Source: Treponema sp.
GTDB taxonomy: Bacteria > Spirochaetota > Spirochaetia > Treponematales > Treponemataceae
Assembly (NCBI GenBank): GCA_003447785.1
Contig: DLYJ01000161.1
Span: 1 to 12,687 of the forward strand
DNA: 12,687 bases
Direction: 5' to 3'
Shown here: positions 5,615 through 12,082 of the stretch, one piece after another
How positions within the stretch are numbered: position 1 is the first letter of the stretch
Layout of the letters: each line of letters opens with the position of its first letter
Translations under genes and position numbers: made by a program
The notes under the pieces: generated by a model
Seen by the model: only the letters and a program-made list of their open reading frames with translations
What the model was told of the DNA's origin: nothing
Databases searched by the model: none

Positions 5615-7117
5615 TTACAAAACGTTTTCTTTTTCAAATGCCACTTTGAGGCGGTCAGAAATCTTCTGGAGCTGCGGCTCTGTCGTGATGTGGAACATGG
5701 CAAGCACGTCGGAGTCAAACTGGTAAAAGTCAACTTCGCCGGTCTGATAGTGTGCAAGCATGTCTGCAAGGTAAACAAGTCCCGTAATTTTCTTTGTGTC
5801 TTCATGAACCAGGTCAGGTTCGTGGTGGTGACGGATTACAGAAACGATAACTTCCGGGAAGTTCCATTTTTCTGCGATTAAGGCACCAACTTCACCGTGG
5901 TTAACGCCTGCGATGAGTTTTTCAAAAATATTTGCAGGAATACCTTTTTTAGCACAGATTCCCTTGATTTTATCGATAAAGTCCGGGTGAGCGGTTTCAA
6001 ATACGAGTTTACCCATATCATGGAGAAGACCGCAAACATAAGAGTCTTCTACGATTGAACGCTCAGAAGCACAGAAATTGCGTGCAAGATTGTATGAATA
6101 GAATGCAACCTGATAAGCGTGTGTCCACAGGTCTTTCTTTTCGGAACCGCCCATTGCCTTGAGGCTGTTGATTGAACCCAGGGAAATAAGCATGTTTTTG
6201 ATACCGCGGATACCGACGAGTTTTACTGCGTCTGCGATACTGCGGCATGGACTTGCAAGGGCAAAGGTTGCAGAGTTTACGAGTTTGAGCAAATCGGTTG
6301 TAAGGGAAACATCGCTGGAAATATACATTGCGATTTCGCTCATTTTTGAATTAGGATCGTTGAGAAGGCGGTTAACCTTCATGATGCTGTCCGGAAACTG
6401 CGGAAGTTCATCGATGATTTTTACAAATTCGTGGCTTACAACGCTCAGATCTTTCTGAGTTTTTTCGTTAAGCGGCAGAATGATACGGGTAATTGTTTCT
6501 CCACCTTCGCACAAAATCTGGAAGTTTTCTTCGGTAAGACCGATTTTTTCCAGCATAAGAATCATGATAATCAAACCAAGACCGGCACCTTCAGTGTCAT
6601 CGAGAACCTGTGTGAGGGCCTGGTCAACCGAAGTGTACTGCTGTGCACGGCTCAGTTTGTCGTGCATACGTTTGTATTCTTCTACTGTCAGTTCTGAATT
6701 GTTGCGGACTTCGATTTTGATTTTATTGTTACGGGACTGAAGAATGAGTTTTACGTAAAGTCCGGCTGCTTTCTGAAGTTTAAGGTAATACTTGATATTG
6801 TTGAGGGTTTCGCTCTTAAAGTCCTGCATGCCCTTTTCGTACTGTTCAGGGTTCGTGATATCAAGTTTTTTTTCCTTAAAGAAAACGCGTTTTGTATTAG
6901 CCTTTTTAGAGTTAGTTACGAGTTCGTTCAGACAGTATGTGAGATATTCAATCATCTGGGTCTGATTCAATTCTTCCAGAAATGCGGCAAGGACAGAATC
7001 CATATAAATTTCCATTTCGTGTGGAAGTGTATATGTCGTTATCGACAGAGGAATTCCGGCTCTGATTGCCATTTTAACTTTTGACAGGTCTAACTTTACT
7101 TTTTTTGCTGAGGCCAT
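5615..7117 (-). CDS. GHKL-ATPase-like domain fused to HDOD/HD signalling domain
   Basis: This 500-residue protein has two parts. Residues about 40-220 look like a histidine-kinase-type (GHKL) ATP-binding fold: an N-box CLNELVTNSKKAN (62-74), a D-box position with IEVRNNS (135-141) and a G-box DDTEGAGLGL (173-182). No phosphorylatable His domain is seen. Residues about 236-440 form an HDOD domain, starting DELPQFPDSIMKVNRLLNDP and including LKLVNSATFA (277-286). Its HD core keeps His333, HD at 366-367 in GLLHDMGK, His407 (NHGEVGA), His431-His432 (RHHHEP) and Asp452 (YLADML), a possible complete metal-ligand set. HDOD proteins act in bacterial signalling and many have lost these residues. There is no GYP motif, so c-di-GMP hydrolysis is not implied. 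The gene is divergent from the 355-residue membrane protein across 41 bp and has a TATAAT only 9 nt before its start. Confidence 0.85.
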   Translation of the reverse strand: MASAKKVKLDLSKVKMAIRAGIPLSITTYTLPHEMEIYMDSVLAAFLEELNQTQMIEYLTYCLNELVTNSKKANTKRVFFKEKKLDITNPEQYEKGMQDFKSETLNNIKYYLKLQKAAGLYVKLILQSRNNKIKIEVRNNSELTVEEYKRMHDKLSRAQQYTSVDQALTQVLDDTEGAGLGLIIMILMLEKIGLTEENFQILCEGGETITRIILPLNEKTQKDLSVVSHEFVKIIDELPQFPDSIMKVNRLLNDPNSKMSEIAMYISSDVSLTTDLLKLVNSATFALASPCRSIADAVKLVGIRGIKNMLISLGSINSLKAMGGSEKKDLWTHAYQVAFYSYNLARNFCASERSIVEDSYVCGLLHDMGKLVFETAHPDFIDKIKGICAKKGIPANIFEKLIAGVNHGEVGALIAEKWNFPEVIVSVIRHHHEPDLVHEDTKKITGLVYLADMLAHYQTGEVDFYQFDSDVLAMFHITTEPQLQKISDRLKVAFEKENVL

Positions 7118-7119
7118 AC

Positions 7120-7147
7120 TTTATAGATTATATCACAATTTTATACT
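7120..7147 (+). promoter_or_regulatory. Promoter of the 355-residue membrane protein gene
   Basis: TTTATA (7120-7125, 4/6) and TATACT (7142-7147, 5/6) are spaced 16 bp, predicting a start near 7154 and a leader of about 5 nt before the ATG at 7159. It physically overlaps the divergent HDOD promoter. Confidence 0.5.
7127..7135 (-). promoter_or_regulatory. Extended -10 promoter of the HDOD gene
   Basis: On the minus strand TGATATAAT (7135 to 7127) is an extended -10 (TG-N-TATAAT). No good -35 is present. The predicted start, about 7120, leaves only 2-3 nt before the ATG at 7117, and there is no Shine-Dalgarno sequence. Confidence 0.6.
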
Positions 7148-7158
7148 AAAATGTAACT

Positions 7159-8226
7159 ATGTTTGATAATTTTATATCTCAACTATTAATTATTTCTTTA
7201 CTTTTCTTTTCATGCATACGAATTTTTACGGTTAAAACAGCAAAAATCGACTCTTTTGTAATTTTTGCCCCCGTTGCTCTCTTAATCAGCATTTTGAATA
7301 TATTAACCTTTGGCCTTACCCTGATTAATCTGGGAGTTTTTTTACTGGCACTTTTAATCTTTTTTACAAACGTACGCTCGCTTTTCAGAATTTCTGCAAA
7401 GCTCGTGGTTGATACATATTCTCCGCTGTTTTTGATTTTTACAATTTTTGAACTTGTACTCCTCATTGTCACAGGAATTTTCATCTTTTTATACCGCCCG
7501 GTCAAAGTGAATCCGGATAAATTTGATTCAACAAAGCAGATTCTGCGCTACACAGGAAGCTGCAGCACAGGTTTTTCTCAGATTCTGCCGGATACTTTTA
7601 ACCGGAAAACAACTGTCTGGATTAACCTTTACAAGCCGGAACAGGATGAAAATTCAACCGGTCAGGTTAAGCCGGTCGTTTTAATCACTGCGGGACCAAA
7701 AGCAGGCGCAGTTGACTACGAACCTTTTATTTACTTTCTTTCACAAAAGGGCTACGAAGTGCTTGCCGGAGAATTTTATTCAAATGATGCAGGTTTTGCA
7801 CCTTCTTTCTGGAATTCAAGAATCTTAAGAAAATTCTATTCGCTTTATATAAACAAAAAGGTTGTTCACAACGAAAAGCAGATTAAAATTCAAACCGGAA
7901 AGGCACTTTCAGAAATTGCAGTTTCGCTCTACGGCAAAGACAGAAAATTCTTTATCGTAAGCGACGGAATGGACTTTGACAGCGTTTACGAAATTATCGG
8001 CTCCACAGACGGACAGACGCTGGGATTTTTCTCCCTCAACAGCGTAAGCGAATACAAAAGCAGTCCCCTGGGCTTTGTTGAACAGACCAACATTCTCCTT
8101 GCAAAGCAGTTCGCTCTTACCCGGGACAAAACCTTCTTCATACCGCGTTATGCGGCCGGCAAGTGCATGGAACAGATCAGGGCAATCACGGATTCGCTGA
8201 ATGTGATGGAAGATGCTGCTTACTAG
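7159..8226 (+). CDS. Membrane-anchored protein, possible degenerate alpha/beta-hydrolase domain
   Basis: This 355-residue protein is not assigned to a named family. Four hydrophobic helices fill the N-terminus (about 5-23, 32-53, 54-70 and 89-112), followed by a soluble domain of about 240 residues. The soluble part has the feel of an alpha/beta-hydrolase: KPVVLITAGPKAGAVDYEPF (171-190) resembles the strand and oxyanion loop after which HGG normally comes, and FLSQKGYEVLAGEFY (193-207) resembles the next helix and strand. The position expected for a GxSxG nucleophile reads IVSDGMDF (266-273) without a matching serine, so catalysis by that route is doubtful. Whether the domain is periplasmic is not certain. 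The start is the first in-frame ATG; an ATG at 7151 meets a stop at once. No ribosome site is seen. The gene lies 35 bp before lspA on the same strand, but lspA has its own promoter. The hydrolase reading is tentative. Confidence 0.75.
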   Translation: MFDNFISQLLIISLLFFSCIRIFTVKTAKIDSFVIFAPVALLISILNILTFGLTLINLGVFLLALLIFFTNVRSLFRISAKLVVDTYSPLFLIFTIFELVLLIVTGIFIFLYRPVKVNPDKFDSTKQILRYTGSCSTGFSQILPDTFNRKTTVWINLYKPEQDENSTGQVKPVVLITAGPKAGAVDYEPFIYFLSQKGYEVLAGEFYSNDAGFAPSFWNSRILRKFYSLYINKKVVHNEKQIKIQTGKALSEIAVSLYGKDRKFFIVSDGMDFDSVYEIIGSTDGQTLGFFSLNSVSEYKSSPLGFVEQTNILLAKQFALTRDKTFFIPRYAAGKCMEQIRAITDSLNVMEDAAY

Positions 8227-8252
8227 ACTATAAACTTTTTATTATTTATAAT
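8224..8252 (+). promoter_or_regulatory. Promoter of lspA overlapping the stop of the upstream gene
   Basis: TAGACT (8224-8229, 4/6, containing the upstream stop codon) and a perfect TATAAT (8247-8252) are spaced 17 bp. The predicted start near 8259 leaves a leader of about 3 nt before the ATG at 8262. No ribosome site is present. Confidence 0.6.
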
Positions 8253-8261
8253 TGTTAAACT

Positions 8262-8816
8262 ATGACAGCAGATACAATGGCAGTTGAATTTAAACAGAAG
8301 CCTCTCGCGGCTGGCAAACTGCTTCCATTAATTTTAATGGCCCTCGTTATTATTGCGGACCAGATTACAAAATTTCTTATTGTAAAAAACATTCCTCTTG
8401 GCAGTATTGGCGCAACATTCTTCGGCGATTTTTTAAGAATCATCCATGTGTGCAACCCCGGAATCGCATTCAGCATCGGTCAGGGTTGGTCGCTTTTGAC
8501 CCGCGCATTCCTGTTCCGTGCAATTCCACTGGTTGTAATTGTAATCGTAATGGTTGTTTATTTTAAAAATGATGAATTTACAGCCTTGCAGCGATGGGCG
8601 ATTGCCGGCATTGCAGGCGGCGGAATCGGAAACTTAATCGACAGATTCTTCAGGTTTGAAGGCGTTGTAGACTTTATCGACGTTAAGTTCTACGGGCTGT
8701 TTGGAATGGAACGCTGGCCTACCTTCAACGTTGCTGACAGTGCAGTTGTAGTCTGCGGCATTCTTCTGGTAGCTTCATTTATCTTTACAATCAAAGACTT
8801 AAAGAAAGACGAATAG
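8262..8816 (+). CDS. lspA: Lipoprotein signal peptidase (signal peptidase II)
   Basis: LspA is the inner-membrane aspartyl protease that cuts the signal peptide from diacylglyceryl-modified prolipoproteins; spirochaetes rely on many lipoproteins. The 184-residue protein has the family's four-helix plan (about 19-36, 80-100, 110-126 and 158-178). It has motifs IADQITKF (31-38), HVCNPGIAF (62-70, usually NxGaaF), GGGIGNLIDRFFR (119-131) and VVDFIDV (135-141). The catalytic aspartates are Asp127 and Asp159, the latter in FNVADSAVVV (155-164). The N-terminal tail of about 18 residues is slightly long. The start at 8262 is preferred; an ATG at 8277 also lacks a ribosome site and would move the start away from the predicted transcription start. 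It is followed 11 nt later by a small membrane protein with a strong ribosome site. Confidence 0.96.
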   Translation: MTADTMAVEFKQKPLAAGKLLPLILMALVIIADQITKFLIVKNIPLGSIGATFFGDFLRIIHVCNPGIAFSIGQGWSLLTRAFLFRAIPLVVIVIVMVVYFKNDEFTALQRWAIAGIAGGGIGNLIDRFFRFEGVVDFIDVKFYGLFGMERWPTFNVADSAVVVCGILLVASFIFTIKDLKKDE

Positions 8817-8827
8817 GCGGAGGCACA

Positions 8828-9124
8828 ATGACAATTTCTGAACGCACAACTTACTTTAACGTAATCGTTGGTTTATTCAACATTGTTCTTGGGCTTATAA
8901 TTGAATTCGGCCTGATTGCCCTGTGCTATCTTGCCCTTGCCAGAATGCCGGAGACCGCAAACAGTATTCCGGTGTCGGTTCTGCTTCCCTTTGTGCTTTT
9001 AATCGGCCTCGTACTTGCGATGGTTATCTCGGTTAAGTGCATAACATGGACAATAAAAAAATTTAACCTTCAGGACAAACTTGATCAGAAAGTAGTTAAA
9101 CGCTACATCAAAGACAGTGTGTAA
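8828..9124 (+). CDS. Small two-helix membrane protein, unknown function
   Basis: This 98-residue protein is not recognised. Two long hydrophobic helices (about 9-37 and 49-72) are separated by a short polar loop containing PETANS. A basic, charged C-terminal tail (about 76-98, LQDKLDQKVVKRYIKDS) is probably cytoplasmic. A strong Shine-Dalgarno sequence, GGAGG at 8819-8823, sits 4 nt before the ATG. The gene follows the lspA stop by 11 nt, so the two are very likely one transcript ending at the terminator at 9159-9196. The pairing suggests an envelope role, but nothing in the sequence shows a function. Intact frame, strong ribosome site and plausible topology make it a real gene. Confidence 0.8.
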   Translation: MTISERTTYFNVIVGLFNIVLGLIIEFGLIALCYLALARMPETANSIPVSVLLPFVLLIGLVLAMVISVKCITWTIKKFNLQDKLDQKVVKRYIKDSV

Positions 9125-9127
9125 GTT

Positions 9128-9143
9128 CTGGCCTAAAGGCCAG
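9128..9143. repeat. Short hairpin after the lspA operon
   Basis: CTGGCC-TAAA-GGCCAG is a perfect 6-bp GC-rich hairpin just after the stop at 9122-9124, without a U-tract. It stands in front of the main terminator and may pause polymerase or protect the 3' end. Confidence 0.5.
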
Positions 9144-9158
9144 GGCTTAATTTAAAAC

Positions 9159-9196
9159 AAAAAAAAGGAACGTTCGCCGGAACGTTCCTTTTTTTT
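9159..9196. terminator. Strong bidirectional terminator between the lspA operon and pta
   Basis: A perfect 9-bp stem, GGAACGTTC (9167-9175) with GAACGTTCC (9180-9188) around a GCCG loop, is flanked by eight A and eight T; A-T pairing can lengthen the stem. It works for both the rightward lspA unit and the leftward pta gene. Confidence 0.92.
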
Positions 9197-9208
9197 ACGC
9201 CTTAAAGC

Positions 9209-10240
9209 CTATGCCTGAAGGGCAGTAACGGCAACAGTAGCAACGATGTCGTCTACGTTACATCCGCGGCTCAAATCGTTGAGAGGTTTTGCAAAGCCCT
9301 GGCAAACAGGACCGATTGCCATCCAGCCGCCCATTCTCTGGCAGATTTTGTAACCGATGTTACCTGCGTTGATATTAGGGAAGATGAATGTGTTTGCATG
9401 ACCTGCAACTTTGCTTCCAGGAGCCTTGAGTTCGCCAACTTCAGGAGCTACGGCAGCATCAAACTGGAATTCACCGTCCAGAGCGAGTTCCGGAGCCTTT
9501 TCTTTTGCAAGAGCAGTTGCTTCCTGAACTTTACCAACTGTGTTGAGGCCTTTTGCGTCGTTTCCTGAACCCTTTGTAGAGAATGAAAGCATTGCAACGC
9601 GTGGTTCGATGCCTGCGATTTTTTTAGCTGTATCAGCAGAAGCGATTGCGATGTCAGAAAGTTCTTCTGCAGTTGGTTCGATGTTGATTGCACAGTCACC
9701 AAATACTGCAACTCCTTCCGGAACGTATTTGTTTCCGCCTTCCGGAGCAACCATGATAAAGCATGAAGAAACAGTCTTGTATCCAGGAGCTGTTTTGATT
9801 ACCTGGAGACCAGGGCGCAGTGTGTTGGCAGTTGAGTGGCATGCACCAGATACAAATCCGTCAGCGTCACCTGCTTTAAGAATCAATGCACCGTACATTG
9901 TATAATCTTTGAAAATTGCAGCTTTTGCAGCGGCAACATCAGCATATTCTGGAGCACCAGTTTTTTTGTTGATTTTTCCTTCGCGAGCCTTGAAAAGAAG
10001 TTCGGCGTATTTATCTGCATTAGGATCTGAAGTCGGGTCAACAATTTTAACACCACTGAGATCTACACCAGGAACCAGTTTTTCACATTCGTCCTTCTTT
10101 CCCAGGAGGATGATTTTTGCAATTCCATCTTTTACGATTTTTGAAGCTGCTTCTACAACGCGTTTATCTTCGCCTTCGCACAAAACGATTGTCTTGTTTG
10201 CAGCCTTTGCTTTGTTCAATAATTCATCAACAAATGCCAT
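9209..10240 (-). CDS. pta: Phosphate acetyltransferase
   Basis: Pta interconverts acetyl-CoA plus phosphate and acetyl-phosphate plus CoA in the cytoplasm; with acetate kinase it yields ATP during fermentation. The 343-residue protein is the short, single-domain form with no N-terminal regulatory domain. Family landmarks are IVLCEGEDKRVVEAA (18-32), DADGFVSGACHSTANTLRPG (125-144), VFGDCAINIEPTAEEL (179-194), the AMLSFSTKGS segment (216-225), VAGHANTFIFPNINAGNIGYK (278-298) and GPVCQGFAKPLNDLSRG (310-326). Ser324, Arg325 and Asp331 match the catalytic Ser309, Arg310 and Asp316 described for the Methanosarcina thermophila enzyme. A ribosome site, AAGGA, lies about 9 nt before the ATG. A terminator-like hairpin lies between it and the 560-residue gene upstream, so pta probably has its own promoter, although I could not pick one with confidence. 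Acetate kinase is not in the window. Confidence 0.97.
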   Translation of the reverse strand: MAFVDELLNKAKAANKTIVLCEGEDKRVVEAASKIVKDGIAKIILLGKKDECEKLVPGVDLSGVKIVDPTSDPNADKYAELLFKAREGKINKKTGAPEYADVAAAKAAIFKDYTMYGALILKAGDADGFVSGACHSTANTLRPGLQVIKTAPGYKTVSSCFIMVAPEGGNKYVPEGVAVFGDCAINIEPTAEELSDIAIASADTAKKIAGIEPRVAMLSFSTKGSGNDAKGLNTVGKVQEATALAKEKAPELALDGEFQFDAAVAPEVGELKAPGSKVAGHANTFIFPNINAGNIGYKICQRMGGWMAIGPVCQGFAKPLNDLSRGCNVDDIVATVAVTALQA

Positions 10241-10255
10241 TTATCTGTCCTTATA

Positions 10256-10290
10256 AAATAAAAAATAAGCGGCCCAAAACGAACCGCTTT
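10256..10290 (-). terminator. Probable terminator of the 560-residue gene
   Basis: On the minus strand AAGCGG (10289 to 10284) pairs with CCGCTT (10272 to 10267) around an 11-nt loop, followed by ATTTTTTATTTT. The stem is short and the loop long, so it may be leaky, letting some transcription continue into pta. Confidence 0.55.
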
Positions 10291-10347
10291 TACAATACCA
10301 CTTTTAGGATTTTTTTTCTACCGTTACGCAGTCTGCACTAAAAGGCA
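10291..10347. other. Intergenic spacer between the 560-residue gene and pta
   Basis: This stretch holds an eight-T run at 10312-10319 but no clear hairpin or promoter. The pta promoter, if separate, may lie here or within the terminator at 10256-10290; I cannot place it. Confidence 0.3.
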
Positions 10348-12030
10348 TCAATAACCGTCACTCATGCTGCGGTTGATATCACGCTGGTAGAGTTCCTGGT
10401 AAACAAGGCTTCGCTTTTTGAGTTCTTCCTTGCGCTGCTGGTTGAACGGAATAAAGCGCCAGAAAATAGCCCTCAGCTCCTTGTCCATTCGCTGAACACC
10501 GTCAACTTCCTTGGTCATCCACAAAACATAGTCGCTGATAAAGTATGACTTTAAGTCGCCCTTGAGTTTCTGGTTTTCGATCCACTGATAATACTGTCCG
10601 GTAAGCCCTTCTTCCATCCAGTAATAACTTGCCTTTTCCTTGGCAACCTGCCATCTCAGATCCGCAACTGCCATCAAAAGCGAAATCTTGAGGTCTCTCG
10701 GATACATAGGAACTACAATACGTCCGCGGCTTGTAATGCGGTTGTAGCGGTCAAACGGTTCCCAGCAGAAACCAAAGTCACCGTAGGTCGGTACAAGAAG
10801 AACATATGGTACGATGCGGTGAGGTGTATTTTTATGAATACGGCAGAATGCGCCCGGATCCATTTCTTCAATCCATGACATTATGCTGATTACATTTTCG
10901 CGGAAACCTGTTCCTTTCGGGATACAGTGATAGAATTCACGGGTAAAGATAGGGAACTGGTTACCCTGGCGTCCGACAGTCATTTTTGCCATCTGGCGCA
11001 CTGTGTTAAATTCAGTATCGATATCACCCTTGCTTACTTCGATTGCTTCAGGAGCGCTCTGCATTTTTGCAGAAAGAGATTCGCTTACGGCCTTTGCTTC
11101 TTCAAATTCCTTGAGGTAGCCGGACAATTCCTTGTCGTTTTTCTGCAGGGCACGAAGTTTTTCGTTGATTTCCGTAAAGAGTTTTTTCTGCATGTCTGAG
11201 TACGGCATGCGGTATGGTTCAAGACCAATCATCGGAGCGTGGTCGCACAGGCTTTCTATGCGGTTTTTAAGTTCCTGCTCAAGCATCGTGCGTTCGCTTT
11301 CTTTTGCGTTAACAAAACTTTCGGTACTCTGGAGCTTACCGTCGTTTTTGTTTTTGAGCTGCATAAGGTGCTGCTGTTCGGCACTTGCGTCCCCGTTTCC
11401 GGTCTTTCTTACGCGAACTTCATCAGTTGCAGAAAGAGTAAGACGGCCCGAGGCAATTTCCTTAAACCACTCGTCCATGTAATAAACAGGCTCGCCTGTG
11501 TTGTTTTCTACAATTGCCTTTGAGAAGGTCTCTTTCTGTTCAGCAGTAAAGAGAGACGGAAGAACTACGCCAAAGCGGAGCATCATTCTCTTTGATTTTG
11601 GAATCGAAAAGTCTGCCATTTTCGGCGCCATGGAGTGAACGAGTTCCCAGTAAGCCATTACCAGCTGCTGTCGGTAAACCGTTCGGTCTTTCGGGTCCGT
11701 ACATGTCAGATACTTTGAAAGTACCTGGTGAACGCGCTGACTTGCCTGACCTTCGCCTGTGAGACAACTTTTATAATAGGCAGGGTCATCAAAGAATTTA
11801 TGTCCTTCGTCTTCGAAGAATTTTTCAATCGGCTTAAAATGAGTAACGCTGAGGTCTACTTTATTTGCTATCGAATTATCTTCTTTTGGTTTTTCTTCTT
11901 CAGAAACACTTCCGGTGTCAAAACTGTCAGCCGGAACTGAATCCGGGGAAGTTTGCATTGTCGGTCTTGTTGAACTTGCACTTTCGTTTATTAAAGCGAG
12001 AATCGATTCATCAAGTTCCTGATCTTCCAT
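10348..12030 (-). CDS. Conserved-looking protein of unknown function, 560 residues
   Basis: I do not recognise this protein. It has no signal peptide or membrane segment and is probably cytoplasmic. Residues 1-60 are acidic, Ser-rich and likely disordered (EEEKPKED at 44-51). Residues about 65-205 form a mixed, probably helical domain. About 240-325 is rich in Glu, Lys, Leu and Gln and looks coiled-coil in two pieces (240-260 and 280-325). Residues about 340-560 form a compact aromatic-rich domain: HCIPKGTGFRENVISIMSWI (368-387), VPYVLLVPTYGDFGFCWEPF (407-426), RGRIVVPMYPRD (435-446) and ASYYWMEEGLTGQYYQW (467-483). No known catalytic motif was found. A good ribosome site (GGGAG, 7 nt from the ATG) and a near-consensus promoter show it is expressed independently of birA. 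Its position between birA and pta gives no firm clue to function. Confidence 0.8.
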   Translation of the reverse strand: MEDQELDESILALINESASSTRPTMQTSPDSVPADSFDTGSVSEEEKPKEDNSIANKVDLSVTHFKPIEKFFEDEGHKFFDDPAYYKSCLTGEGQASQRVHQVLSKYLTCTDPKDRTVYRQQLVMAYWELVHSMAPKMADFSIPKSKRMMLRFGVVLPSLFTAEQKETFSKAIVENNTGEPVYYMDEWFKEIASGRLTLSATDEVRVRKTGNGDASAEQQHLMQLKNKNDGKLQSTESFVNAKESERTMLEQELKNRIESLCDHAPMIGLEPYRMPYSDMQKKLFTEINEKLRALQKNDKELSGYLKEFEEAKAVSESLSAKMQSAPEAIEVSKGDIDTEFNTVRQMAKMTVGRQGNQFPIFTREFYHCIPKGTGFRENVISIMSWIEEMDPGAFCRIHKNTPHRIVPYVLLVPTYGDFGFCWEPFDRYNRITSRGRIVVPMYPRDLKISLLMAVADLRWQVAKEKASYYWMEEGLTGQYYQWIENQKLKGDLKSYFISDYVLWMTKEVDGVQRMDKELRAIFWRFIPFNQQRKEELKKRSLVYQELYQRDINRSMSDGY

Positions 12031-12054
12031 TATTTTACTCCCTTAGTCCTTTTT

Positions 12055-12082
12055 ATTATAACATGATATGGCGGGATTTCAA
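12055..12082 (-). promoter_or_regulatory. Promoter of the 560-residue gene, overlapping the birA stop
   Basis: On the minus strand TTGAAA (12082 to 12077, overlapping the birA TGA) and a perfect TATAAT (12060 to 12055) are spaced 16 bp. The predicted start near 12048 gives an 18-nt leader carrying the ribosome site AAGGGAGT (12044 to 12037). Confidence 0.75.

Noticed and set aside
5597..5881. 94-residue open frame on the plus strand after the acyl-CoA ligase
   Set aside because: It starts inside the terminator hairpin and is antisense to the conserved 3' end of the HDOD gene.
7151..7153. ATG upstream of the 355-residue protein
   Set aside because: It is followed at once by TAA, so it cannot start the gene; a start-stop regulatory role is too speculative.
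9159..9196. Possible attachment site or protein-binding palindrome
   Set aside because: The A8-stem-loop-stem-T8 layout between two converging genes is fully explained as a bidirectional terminator.
9540..9905. 121-residue open frame on the plus strand opposite pta
   Set aside because: It lies antisense inside a well-conserved gene, has no ribosome site and its translation resembles no protein; it is a shadow of pta codon use.
10927..11523. Several open frames of 90-116 residues on the plus strand opposite the 560-residue gene
   Set aside because: They overlap each other in different frames, lack ribosome sites and give compositions typical of antisense shadows.
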